In this document: one piece after another, positions 36,608 to 45,242 of the stretch
How the letters are laid out: every line of letters begins with the position of its first letter
Numbering within the stretch: the first letter of the stretch is position 1
DNA from: an uncultured Flavobacterium sp.
Lineage (GTDB): Bacteria > Bacteroidota > Bacteroidia > Flavobacteriales > Flavobacteriaceae
Direction of reading: 5' to 3'
DNA length: 64,000 nucleotides
Assembly (NCBI RefSeq): GCF_963422545.1
Contig: NZ_OY730251.1
Coordinates: forward strand, 124,001 to 188,000
Notes under the pieces: generated by a model
What the model saw: the letters and a program-made list of their open reading frames with translations, nothing else
What the model was told of the DNA's origin: nothing
The model's database searches: none
Program-made: the position numbers and the translations under genes

Positions 36608-37054
36608 ATGACTAAAAAACTACTTATTCTATTGTTTTTTTTAAGTTCATTTTTAATGAAATCGCAAAACTTAGTCTGGAAAACGAGTATAGTTGATGCG
36701 GTTGCTCTAAGTAATGAAGAAAGAAAACCGATGTTAATTTTATTTACGGCCAATTATGCTTCAAATGATTTGCAAATGGAAGTGTTTGAAACTCCAGATT
36801 TTGAGAAATGGTCTGATGAAAATGTTGTTTTGGTTAAAATTGATTTGTCTGATCCATCTGTTTCTGCGGAGGTCAGAGAACAAAACGCAGTATTGAAAAA
36901 TGCTTTTGGAGTAGAAAATTTGCCGGAGGTCTGTTTTGCAAATGCTTCAATTAGGAAAGGAAAAACTTTTTTTGATTCATTTGGGAAAGTCCATTATAGT
37001 TCAGGTGGAGTAAAAAAATGGATCTCAGAATCTGATTTTATTTTGAATCCCTAA
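36608..37054 (+). CDS. thioredoxin-like protein lacking the CxxC motif (copy B)
   Basis: 148 aa with a signal peptide (1-20, ending LMKSQ). It is close to copy A (LVWKT, RKPMLILFTA, FGVENLPEVCFANASIRKGK) but has NYASNDLQ where CGWC would be. The cis-Pro is retained (NLPEVCF). Loss of the cysteines in both copies, with the fold and signal peptide kept, argues for a non-redox function rather than decay. It converges on comEC, and its terminator overlaps the comEC coding end. Confidence 0.85.
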   Translation: MTKKLLILLFFLSSFLMKSQNLVWKTSIVDAVALSNEERKPMLILFTANYASNDLQMEVFETPDFEKWSDENVVLVKIDLSDPSVSAEVREQNAVLKNAFGVENLPEVCFANASIRKGKTFFDSFGKVHYSSGGVKKWISESDFILNP

Positions 37055-37057
37055 CAA

Positions 37058-37126
37058 AAATTAAGTTTCTTAGTTTAATTTGTAAAACCCCTTTTCGGCT
37101 GTTGCATGAAAGGGGATGTTTTTTTT
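37058..37126. repeat. 69-bp duplicated segment, copy B, overlapping the comEC 3' end
   Basis: Partner of 36344-36412 (64 of 69 identical). It contains a hairpin ending in T8 on the plus strand that would terminate copy B transcription inside the comEC coding end. Confidence 0.9.
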
Positions 37127-39094
37127 CAGGCAACTGGCTTTCCAGATTTTCTGAGTGGAATAAGAGTTTGAAGCATCGGCAATTATTATTTTTGGATGCA
37201 AATCCTGTAAAACCCGATCTAAATTTATTTTTGGCGATTGAGTAAGAAGCAATATATCCGGTTGAATTCTATCTTCGTAAACTCCTGTGCTGTCTAATAC
37301 GAGAATTTTTTTTCCGTTAAAGAATAGTGTGTTCTTAATTCTGTGAGTACCTTTTAAAATGCCGGAGTTCGCAACTAAGTAAGAAGTAGAAATATTATTT
37401 TTAGAAAGAGAATCACTTGTGATAAAAGTGATATTTTTTCCAATTCTTTCAGAGATCAAAGTGTTTTTTTTGGTGTTGTATACAATTAATTCCTGTTGAC
37501 TTTCGATTTCTTTTTTGGTATAAATAAAGGAAATCTGGACCAATATAATTGTGATTAAAAGTGAGATCGTTTTATTGAAACTGGGTTTGTTAAGCCAAAT
37601 AGTGCCGGCAATTATTAATAAATAAATGGTCACCAGATAGTAAAAATTAAAACTAATATCTCGAATTACAAACGATTCAAATGTTGCCACAAAGTGTATC
37701 ATTAGATTTAAAAGGTAAATACTCTTTTCGAAAATGACTACCAGAATTACTGGCGGGCTATAAAAAACAGCAATAATCATAACTATAATTCCGGCAATCA
37801 TGATAAATGATAATAGCGGTAGAATGATAATGTTGGTTACAAAAAACAATCCCGGAAATTGATGAAAATAATACAAGCAAACTGGCAAAGTCCCAATTTG
37901 CGCAGCAAACGAAACGGTTAAGGCGTTCCAGATATAGATGGTGATTTTATGTTTTGGAGTCCAGATATTCTTTAGAATCGGTTGTAACCAAAGAATAAAA
38001 AACAAAGCCAGATAACTTAATTGAAAACCAACGTCAAATAAGAAATAAGGTTCGAATAGTAATATTAATAAAACAGAAACCAACAAAGTGTGATAAATGT
38101 TTCCGCTTCTGCGTAAATGATTTCCAACGGCAAGAAATGAAAACATGACAACCGAGCGCAAAACTGGTGGTGATAAACCGGAAATTATAGCAAAAATGGC
38201 CAGGGATATTAAAATAGAAATCAATTTTATGAAAGAGCCTTTTCGAGTATTTGGAATTGGTTTTAGAATAAAATTTATAAACAACATTATAAAGCCAACA
38301 TGCAAGCCCGAAACAGATAATACATGAGTAGTTCCGGAATATTGATAATCTTTTATGATGTCTTGTGAAATTTCTTGCTGTTGCCCTAAAATAAGAGCAA
38401 GAGCAACATTCATTTCGTCTTTGTTGAAATGAGCCTTTTCTAGATTATTTATTATTCTGGAATGTAAACGACCGGAATAATACCAAATATCTTTTTTAAT
38501 ATTTTTATTAATCGTTATTTCAGATTTTCTACAGTAAACCTGTCCATAAATTTGTTTGTTGGACAAATACTTAGCATAATCAAATTGATTTGGATTTTTA
38601 CTTGAAGTATTAGGTTGTAAAATTGTTTTTACCCGAATCGCATTTCCTAGAATAACTTTGTTTTTTGTGCTGTCTTTTTGAATGTTTACAATAATTCTTC
38701 CGGTGTAAGTTTTGCTCTCAATTTGGTTTATAATGGCAATATATCTATCATTGAAGTCATTGCTCTTTAGTTTTTCACGCAAAGTGAAAATTATAAATTG
38801 AGGTTTCTCAAATGCTGTTTTAGAATTGATGTAATTTGATTTTTGATAAGAATCTGTCTGCAATTGCAGTGTAAGTATGCCAATAAAAAAGGAGACAATA
38901 GATGTGCTTATTCCAAAAATGATATTTAGTTTTTTGTTCTTAGCAGATGAAAAATAAAGAACACAGAATATTGTTATGCTTGAAATAAGAAATATTCCGG
39001 CAGTTACTATAGAAGGTTTTGTATAATACGAAGCTATGATGCCAAGAATAAAGCTAATTGTGATTTTAGCCAAAGGAAAATTTAATACTTTCAT
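37070..39094 (-). CDS. comEC: ComEC/Rec2-family DNA-uptake membrane protein
   Basis: Polytopic inner-membrane protein of 674 aa related to the channel for single-stranded DNA in transformation. An N-terminal membrane/OB-like part (DUF4131, about 1-200) is followed by the Competence domain (about 215-490) with TTHVLSVSGLHVGFIML and GLSPPVLRSVVMFS. The C-terminal part (about 530-674) is short and shows no HxHxDH metal motif, so a full metallo-beta-lactamase domain is missing, as in many Bacteroidota homologues. The last 17 codons lie in a duplicated segment and overlap the terminator of the convergent gene. Confidence 0.9.
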   Translation of the reverse strand: MKVLNFPLAKITISFILGIIASYYTKPSIVTAGIFLISSITIFCVLYFSSAKNKKLNIIFGISTSIVSFFIGILTLQLQTDSYQKSNYINSKTAFEKPQFIIFTLREKLKSNDFNDRYIAIINQIESKTYTGRIIVNIQKDSTKNKVILGNAIRVKTILQPNTSSKNPNQFDYAKYLSNKQIYGQVYCRKSEITINKNIKKDIWYYSGRLHSRIINNLEKAHFNKDEMNVALALILGQQQEISQDIIKDYQYSGTTHVLSVSGLHVGFIMLFINFILKPIPNTRKGSFIKLISILISLAIFAIISGLSPPVLRSVVMFSFLAVGNHLRRSGNIYHTLLVSVLLILLFEPYFLFDVGFQLSYLALFFILWLQPILKNIWTPKHKITIYIWNALTVSFAAQIGTLPVCLYYFHQFPGLFFVTNIIILPLLSFIMIAGIIVMIIAVFYSPPVILVVIFEKSIYLLNLMIHFVATFESFVIRDISFNFYYLVTIYLLIIAGTIWLNKPSFNKTISLLITIILVQISFIYTKKEIESQQELIVYNTKKNTLISERIGKNITFITSDSLSKNNISTSYLVANSGILKGTHRIKNTLFFNGKKILVLDSTGVYEDRIQPDILLLTQSPKINLDRVLQDLHPKIIIADASNSYSTQKIWKASCLKKNIPFHATAEKGFYKLN

Positions 39095-39150
39095 GTTTTA
39101 AAAGTATTAAATTTTTGTAAGAAAAAAGATATATTTTTATTTATTTCAAT

Positions 39151-39636
39151 TTATTCGATTACTCTGTTAATTTGAGCAAAAGAATTTTGATAGTAGGTTT
39201 CTTTTGTAGATGAAATTATAACTCCTTTTGATGTTGAAGAATGTACAAATTTAATTTCATCCGAATTGACTTCTACAATTAATCCAACATGGTTGATTTG
39301 CTTGCTTTTGTTGGTTTTAAAGAAAATTAAATCTCCTTTTTGTGCATCGTTAAATTTGATTATTTTTCCAACATTTGATTGTTCGTAGGAACTTCGGGGA
39401 AGTTTTATGTTTTCAGATTCAAATGTAGTATATACTAATCCAGAACAATCAAAACCGCTTTTTGTTGTACCGCCGGCTTTGTAGCGAACACCAATATTGT
39501 CTTCGGCTTTTTCGATTAATTTATTAACGGTGTATCTGTTTTCTTTTTTGGGTTCATTTTTGCCCACAGCAGTTGATGTCGATTTACAAGAAGTAAAAAC
39601 GATCGTTAGAAGAAGGAAAATGAGTATTTTTTTCAA
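39151..39636 (-). CDS. NlpC/P60 (C40) cell-wall peptidase lipoprotein
   Basis: Envelope lipoprotein of 161 aa, lipidated at Cys17 (VFTSC). The NlpC/P60 domain fills residues 38-161. Catalytic Cys64 lies in SGFDCSGLVY, His116 in NHVGLIV and the third polar residue His132 in FVHSSTSKGV. Such enzymes cut D-Glu-diamino-acid bonds in peptidoglycan stem peptides. The lpxB gene lies 12 bp upstream in the same direction. Confidence 0.92.
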   Translation of the reverse strand: MKKILIFLLLTIVFTSCKSTSTAVGKNEPKKENRYTVNKLIEKAEDNIGVRYKAGGTTKSGFDCSGLVYTTFESENIKLPRSSYEQSNVGKIIKFNDAQKGDLIFFKTNKSKQINHVGLIVEVNSDEIKFVHSSTSKGVIISSTKETYYQNSFAQINRVIE

Positions 39637-39648
39637 AACAAAAAACTT

Positions 39649-40767
39649 TTAAACCAGTTTTAAATCAGCTACAATAAGTTTTGCCGTTTTTTTACTTGCG
39701 CCAACTCCGCCTAATTTTTGCTCCAGAATATCATAATTCTTTAATAGTTTCTCACGATATTGAGGTTCTAATAATTTTTGCAATTCTTCTTTGATGCGTT
39801 TAGTATTACAGTCACTTTGAATCAATTCGGTTACAACTTCCTGATCCATAATTAAATTAACAAGCGAAATGTATTTTAAAGTAATAATACGTTTTGCAAT
39901 TTGATACGAAATCGAACTTCCTTTATAGCAAACTACTTCCGGAACTTTAAAAAGAGCTGTTTCAAGAGTTGCAGTTCCTGAAGTTACCAAAGCTGCTGTT
40001 GACGAACGAAGCAAATCGTAGGTTTTATTCGAAACAAATGCGATGTTTTTGTTTTTTATAAACTGCTGATAAAACTCATAATCCTGACTTGGAGCACCTG
40101 CAATCACAAACTCATAATCCTGAAAATCATCAACAACACTTAGCATAACACTTAGCATTTTGGTGATTTCCTGTTGGCGGCTTCCAGGTAAAACGGCAAT
40201 AATTGGTTTTTCTCCCAGCTGATTTTCTTTCCTAAAAGTTGCTTCATCAAATGAAGGTTGATTTTGAATTGCATCAATTAACGGATGTCCAACAAAATCT
40301 ACCGGAAAATGATGCTTGTCTTCGTAGAAACTTTTCTCAAAAGGCAAAATCACAAACATCTTGTCAACATCTTGTTTTATAGCTTTAATTCTGTTTTCTT
40401 TCCAAGCCCAAATTTGCGGAGAAATATAATAATGCGTTTTATAATTTAAAGCTTTTGCCCATTTTGCAATACGCATATTAAAGCCCGGATAATCAATGAA
40501 AATCAAGACATCCGGCTGAAATTCAGTGATGTCTTTCTTGCAGATTTTTATATTATTTAAAATAGTTTTCAGATTGAAAATAACTTCAACAAATCCCATG
40601 AAAGCCAATTCACGATAGTGTTTTACTAGTGTTCCGCCAGCTTTTTGCATTAAATCGCCACCCCAGAATCTAATTTCGGCTTGAGGATCTTCTTCATACA
40701 ATGCCTTCATTAAATTTGAACCATGTAAATCTCCAGAGGCTTCGCCAGCTATTATGTAATACTTCAT
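39649..40767 (-). CDS. lpxB: lipid-A-disaccharide synthase
   Basis: GT19 enzyme joining UDP-2,3-diacylglucosamine and lipid X to give the lipid A disaccharide. The start at 40767 (MKYYIIAGEASGDLHGSNLM) matches the conserved N-terminus; an in-frame ATG at 40794 adds nine residues with no counterpart in the family. 372 aa. Motifs include PDVLIFIDYPGFNMRIAKWA, YYISPQIWAWKENR, VDFVGHPLIDAI, VLPGSRQQEI and ALVTSGTATLETAL. It is part of a surE - membrane protein - lpxB - NlpC run on the minus strand. Confidence 0.95.
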   Translation of the reverse strand: MKYYIIAGEASGDLHGSNLMKALYEEDPQAEIRFWGGDLMQKAGGTLVKHYRELAFMGFVEVIFNLKTILNNIKICKKDITEFQPDVLIFIDYPGFNMRIAKWAKALNYKTHYYISPQIWAWKENRIKAIKQDVDKMFVILPFEKSFYEDKHHFPVDFVGHPLIDAIQNQPSFDEATFRKENQLGEKPIIAVLPGSRQQEITKMLSVMLSVVDDFQDYEFVIAGAPSQDYEFYQQFIKNKNIAFVSNKTYDLLRSSTAALVTSGTATLETALFKVPEVVCYKGSSISYQIAKRIITLKYISLVNLIMDQEVVTELIQSDCNTKRIKEELQKLLEPQYREKLLKNYDILEQKLGGVGASKKTAKLIVADLKLV

Positions 40768-40835
40768 ATAGATTTCTTTGAAAGTGTGTTTCAATATTTA
40801 AACACAACATTTTTTTTGCAGAGCAAAGATAAGAT

Positions 40836-41108
40836 TTAAATAAATAAGGTAGAAATTGCTAAAAGAATCACAGCCAGAACTACACCTCTCGCCATAAGTT
40901 CTTTGTTTCTTTTTAGCAGAATTAAAAAAACAGCAAGATCTAGAATAGTTCCTAAAGTAATTACTTTTCCTAAATAGCCTTGTTTTCTTATGGTTTCAAT
41001 TCCTGTAGAAATATCAAAAGTGGTAAAAAAGGTGATGAACAAATAACTTCCAAGAATAGAAGTAAAAATCCCGATAAAAAATCCAATAAGTAGGTCTGCT
41101 TTATTCAT
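40836..41108 (-). CDS. small membrane protein between surE and lpxB
   Basis: 90 aa with about three hydrophobic helices (5-30, 44-65, 72-90). It overlaps the end of surE by 8 bp, so translation is probably coupled. No family recognised and no motif beyond hydrophobicity. Confidence 0.75.
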   Translation of the reverse strand: MNKADLLIGFFIGIFTSILGSYLFITFFTTFDISTGIETIRKQGYLGKVITLGTILDLAVFLILLKRNKELMARGVVLAVILLAISTLFI

Positions 41109-41880
41109 TTAATTTCCAAGTATTAAGTTGTTGCATAGCATGATGCGCTGTTAAGTCAAATTGCACGGGAACTACAGAAATATATCCGTTTTCTAAAGCC
41201 CATTCGTCAGTATCTTCACCTTTGTCTTCGTTGGTGAATTTTCCTGTAAGCCAATAATAATCTTTCCCGAAAGGAGTTTGGCGTTTGTCAAATTTCTGCG
41301 CATAATAAGCTTTCGCCTGACGACAAATTTTAATTCCTTTGATTTCTTTTTCTTTTAGTTTCGGAAAATTGACATTTAAAACGACGCCTGCCGGTAATTT
41401 ATTGGCAAGTGTTTCTAAAGTAATTTTTTTTACGAATGATTTTATTTGCTCAAAATCTGCATTCCAGTCAAAATCTAATAATGAAAACCCGATAGCCTGA
41501 ATGCCTTCAATTCCTGCTTCAACAGCAGCACTCATCGTTCCTGAATAAATTACATTTATAGAAGAGTTTGAACCGTGATTGATTCCTGAAACACATAAAT
41601 CCGGTTTTCTTTTTAAGATTTCATTTACTGCCAATTTTACACAATCAACAGGAGTTCCTGAGCAGCTATATTCAGTTATAAGGTCATCTTCTTTTGAGAG
41701 TTTGTCCAGAAACAAAGTGTTATTAATGGTTATGGCATGTCCCATGGCGCTTTGAGGTTTGTCAGGAGCAACTACGACAACTTCGCCAATAGTTTCCATA
41801 ACGCTTATTAAAGCTCTGATTCCTGGAGCTAAAATACCGTCATCATTGGTGACTAATATTAGTGGTTTTTCGCTTTTCAT
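41101..41880 (-). CDS. surE: 5'/3'-nucleotidase SurE
   Basis: Metal-dependent nucleoside monophosphate phosphatase of 259 aa. The metal-binding start ILVTNDDGILAPGI has Asp13 and Asp14. Other family motifs are VVAPDKPQSAMGHAI, YSCSGTPVDCVKLAV and LCVSGINHGSN, followed by YSGTMSAAVEA. It is in the common Bacteroidota order with lpxB. Confidence 0.95.
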   Translation of the reverse strand: MKSEKPLILVTNDDGILAPGIRALISVMETIGEVVVVAPDKPQSAMGHAITINNTLFLDKLSKEDDLITEYSCSGTPVDCVKLAVNEILKRKPDLCVSGINHGSNSSINVIYSGTMSAAVEAGIEGIQAIGFSLLDFDWNADFEQIKSFVKKITLETLANKLPAGVVLNVNFPKLKEKEIKGIKICRQAKAYYAQKFDKRQTPFGKDYYWLTGKFTNEDKGEDTDEWALENGYISVVPVQFDLTAHHAMQQLNTWKLNE

Positions 41881-42029
41881 ATACGAATTAGGATTTTAAA
41901 TGTAGGATTTTAAAACAAATGTAGTGACAGATTTTGGTAGAATAGTAACAAATAAAGTAAAATTTGTCAACTAATTTGAAGAAGATTTTTGCACATCAAA
42001 CATTTTTATATCTTTAACAAAAAATTATA

Positions 42030-42046
42030 GTGGGCTTGGCTTTGTT
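42030..42046 (+). promoter_or_regulatory. weak sigma-54-like site upstream of prc
   Basis: GTTGGCACAGTTTTTACC has the -24 GG element and TGGCAC, but the -12 GC, at the correct 10-base distance, is replaced by AC. A degenerate primary-sigma element TAACTTAG follows. Evidence is weak. Confidence 0.2.
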
Positions 42047-42080
42047 GGCACAGTTTTTACCGTAACTTAGATTAAAAAAA

Positions 42081-44267
42081 TTGATGAATGCTATTATTAA
42101 GTTTATGAAAAGAAATTATAAAATACTTATAGCCGTATTATGCTTGTCATTGACCTTGTTTGCTTTTAAAATTAATGCAGAGAAGACGGTAGATCCGGAC
42201 CCAAATAGAGATAAAACGCTTTTAGAATTGCTTGCTTTTGTTATTGAAAAAGGACATTACAGCCCTGCAGAAATAAATGATGAGTTTTCAAAAGGAATAT
42301 TTAAAGATTATATCGATGCATTGGATCCTTCAAAAAGATTCTTCCTTCAATCAGATATCGATGAATTCAAACAATATGAATTGCAGTTAGACGATCAGTT
42401 TTTGAATAAAGATTTGACGTTTTTCAATCTTACTTATACAAGATTGATGAAACGTATGGAAGAAAGCAAAAAACGTTATAAGACTATTTTAGCACAGCCT
42501 TTCAACTATAATGTTGATGAGACTTTTAATGCAGATTATGAGCATATTCCGTATGCAAAAAACCTGACTGAAATTAACGAAAGATGGAGAAAACAAATCA
42601 AATTGTCGACTCTTTCCTCGCTTGTTGCTAAAGAAAAATTAGAAGAGGATAAAAAGAAAAAAGATCCTGCTTATAAAGAAAAATCATTTGAAACTTTAGA
42701 GAAAGAAACTCGTGACAGTTCTTTAAAATCATTAGATGATAATTTCAGTCTAATTAAAGATTTAAATAAAGAAGATTGGTTTTCTGTTTATGTAAACTCG
42801 ATCATGACTCGTTTCGACCCTCACACAAGCTATTTTGCACCTGAAGAAAAAGATCGTTTTGATGTTAATATCAGTGGTAAACTTGAAGGTATCGGAGCAA
42901 GATTAACTAAGAAAAACGATTTTACTCAAATTGATGAATTGATTTCAGGAGGTCCTGCATGGAAAGGAAAAGAACTTGAGGCCGGAGATTTAATTTTGAA
43001 AGTAGCACAAGGAAATGAAGAGGCTGTTGATGTCGTAGGAATGCGTTTGGATGATGTTGTGAAAAAAATCAAAGGTCACAAAGGAACCGAAGTAAAACTT
43101 ACAGTTAAAAAAGTTGACGGAACGATTAAAGTGATTTCGATTATCAGAGATGTTGTTGAGATCGAAGAAACTTATGCTAAATCTAGTATTGTAGAAAGAA
43201 ACGGGTTGAAATACGGAGTAATTTACCTGCCTAAATTCTACATTGATTTTGAAAATAAAGACGGTCGTGATGCGGGAAAAGATATTGCTGTTGAAGTTGA
43301 AAGACTGAAAAAAGAAGACATAAACGGTATCGTACTAGATGTACGTGATGATGGAGGTGGATCTCTATCGACAGTTGTTGATATTGCAGGTTTATTTATT
43401 GAAGAAGGACCAATTGTTCAGGTGAAATCAGCCGGGAAAAAGAAAGAGGTTTTATACGATAAAGATAAAAAAATCGAGTGGGACGGACCGTTAGTAATTA
43501 TGGTTAATAGTTTCTCAGCATCTGCATCAGAGATTTTAGCTGCTGCAATTCAGGATTACAAACGTGGTGTGATCATTGGTAGTAAACAAACTTATGGTAA
43601 AGGAACTGTACAAAATGTACTTGATTTAAACCAATTTGTACGTAATGCAAATTATGGAGATCTAGGTGCCTTGAAAATTACCGGACAAAAGTTTTACAGA
43701 ATAAATGGTGGTTCTACACAGTTAGAAGGTGTTCATAGTGATGTTGTTATGCCGGATCGTTATGCTTATTTAAAAATGGGTGAGCGCGATATTGACAATG
43801 CAATGCCTTGGGATAAAATCGATCCTGCTGATTATAGCACTTGGGCTTCAAACGAAAACTTTGCAAAAGCAATTGATAATAGTAAAAACAGAATCGCTCA
43901 AAATGCTCAATTCAAATTGATTGAAGACAACGCAAAATGGATCGATGTTAAAAATAAAGAGAATACTTATAGCTTGAATATCACTAGCTTTAAAGCTACT
44001 CAGGAACAAGTTGAAAATGAAGGTAAAAAATACAAACCTATTTCAGATTACAAAAATAGTTTAGTTTTTAAATCATTGCCTTACGAAGAACTTGAAATGA
44101 AAAATGATGCTACATTAAAAGAAAAAAGAGATGCCTGGCATCAAGCTTTATCTAAAGACGTTTATGTAGAAGAGGCTTTAAATGTTTTAGATGATTTACA
44201 ATCTAAGAGTTATGCGAAAAATACTGTTACTCCTAAAATGAAAAAGGATAAAATAGTAAAATCTTAG
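42081..44267 (+). CDS. prc: carboxy-terminal processing protease (S41, Prc/Tsp)
   Basis: Periplasmic protease of 728 aa cleaving proteins from their C-termini. The N-terminal membrane/signal segment is about 9-32; a second Met at residue 9 (MKRNYK) is a possible start. The Tsp-type N-terminal domain (LDPSKRFFLQSDIDEF) is followed by a PDZ domain (about 260-345) and the S41 core, with Ser481 in NSFSASASEI and Lys507 in QTYGKGTVQ as the expected Ser-Lys dyad by family alignment. The C-terminal DUF3340-like region ends in a basic tail. Confidence 0.93.
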   Translation: MMNAIIKFMKRNYKILIAVLCLSLTLFAFKINAEKTVDPDPNRDKTLLELLAFVIEKGHYSPAEINDEFSKGIFKDYIDALDPSKRFFLQSDIDEFKQYELQLDDQFLNKDLTFFNLTYTRLMKRMEESKKRYKTILAQPFNYNVDETFNADYEHIPYAKNLTEINERWRKQIKLSTLSSLVAKEKLEEDKKKKDPAYKEKSFETLEKETRDSSLKSLDDNFSLIKDLNKEDWFSVYVNSIMTRFDPHTSYFAPEEKDRFDVNISGKLEGIGARLTKKNDFTQIDELISGGPAWKGKELEAGDLILKVAQGNEEAVDVVGMRLDDVVKKIKGHKGTEVKLTVKKVDGTIKVISIIRDVVEIEETYAKSSIVERNGLKYGVIYLPKFYIDFENKDGRDAGKDIAVEVERLKKEDINGIVLDVRDDGGGSLSTVVDIAGLFIEEGPIVQVKSAGKKKEVLYDKDKKIEWDGPLVIMVNSFSASASEILAAAIQDYKRGVIIGSKQTYGKGTVQNVLDLNQFVRNANYGDLGALKITGQKFYRINGGSTQLEGVHSDVVMPDRYAYLKMGERDIDNAMPWDKIDPADYSTWASNENFAKAIDNSKNRIAQNAQFKLIEDNAKWIDVKNKENTYSLNITSFKATQEQVENEGKKYKPISDYKNSLVFKSLPYEELEMKNDATLKEKRDAWHQALSKDVYVEEALNVLDDLQSKSYAKNTVTPKMKKDKIVKS

Positions 44268-44292
44268 TTCTAACGAGAATTAATTTGTTATT

Positions 44293-44328
44293 AAAACGCT
44301 CTATAAATTTAAATTTATGGAGCGTTTT
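44293..44328. terminator. intrinsic terminator after prc
   Basis: AAAACGCTCTATAAATTT (44293-44310) pairs with 44311-44328 with one wobble, then T residues. It starts 26 bp after the stop. Confidence 0.85.
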
Positions 44329-44409
44329 TTTGTAAGTTTATGTCTGGTAATAGGTAAGCTATAATAGGCTTAAAGCGCTTACTGTATTTAATGTTTAAAA
44401 AAAATAAAA

Positions 44410-45198
44410 ATGATGAAGAATTATATTGTTTTAGGTTTGATAAGTTTTGTGTTTTTGTCTTGTAAAAAAGAAAACAATAATCAAAAAGAGTTAATGGAAC
44501 AAGAACCACAAACTTCTTTTGTTGCCAATCACAGTAATTCTGATTCTTTGTATACGATTGCTTATTTGCCAACTTCGACAACAAAACAAATTGTAAAACA
44601 TAAATATTATACACTTTCTTATAATGAGAAATATGAGCAGGCCGAATGGGTTGCCTATGAATTAAAGAAAGAATATCTGAAAAACGGAGATTATAAACGT
44701 CCATATTTTATTGAAGACCCTAAAGTAACAACAGGTTCTGCAGATTGGAGAAACTATAAAAAATCAGGTTATGATAAAGGACATCTTTGTCCTGCCGGTG
44801 ACATGGAGTTTGATAAGAATGCTTATAGCGATACTTTTTATACCTCGAATATTTCTCCTCAAAAACACGATTTCAATAGCGGAATCTGGAACAGATTAGA
44901 ACAAAAGACACGTTATTGGGCAGGAAAATACAATGATATTTATGTAGTAACTGGTGGAATTTTGAAAGATTCGGACAAAAAAATAGGGACAGAAAATGTT
45001 TCTGTTCCTAAATATTTTTATAAAATTGTCTTAGCAAAATCAGGAAAAGAACACAAAGCAATTGCTTTTCTGGTTCCTAATGAAGACAGCGACAAGTCAA
45101 TTTATGATTTTGAAGTTCCTATTGAAACTTTAGAGAAAATGACCGGAATTGACTTCTTTCCGAATTTGAAAAACTTAAAAAGCAGTAAGGGTTTTTAA
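44410..45198 (+). CDS. DNA/RNA non-specific endonuclease lipoprotein (NUC1 family)
   Basis: 262-aa envelope nuclease, probably lipidated at Cys18 (VFLSC). The beta-beta-alpha-metal domain covers about 65-255. The DRGH-type motif appears as DKGH, with the general base His125, and the metal-binding region TSNISPQKHDFNSGIWNRLE holds Asn156. It likely degrades extracellular or periplasmic nucleic acid for nutrition. The Arg to Lys change in DRGH is known in homologues. It stands alone between prc and the glutaminase gene. Confidence 0.9.
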   Translation: MMKNYIVLGLISFVFLSCKKENNNQKELMEQEPQTSFVANHSNSDSLYTIAYLPTSTTKQIVKHKYYTLSYNEKYEQAEWVAYELKKEYLKNGDYKRPYFIEDPKVTTGSADWRNYKKSGYDKGHLCPAGDMEFDKNAYSDTFYTSNISPQKHDFNSGIWNRLEQKTRYWAGKYNDIYVVTGGILKDSDKKIGTENVSVPKYFYKIVLAKSGKEHKAIAFLVPNEDSDKSIYDFEVPIETLEKMTGIDFFPNLKNLKSSKGF

Positions 45199-45242
45199 TT
45201 AAATAATGTCCTGTTATAAATTAATATAGAATACAAATAAGA

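Noticed and set aside
37070..39094. ComEC as a frameshifted or truncated gene because it lacks a metallo-beta-lactamase domain
   Set aside because: The frame is intact, the core Competence motifs are present, and short C-termini are common in Bacteroidota homologues.
44315..44704. Open frame on the minus strand opposite the nuclease gene
   Set aside because: It overlaps the well-supported lipoprotein nuclease and the prc terminator, and its translation resembles no protein.
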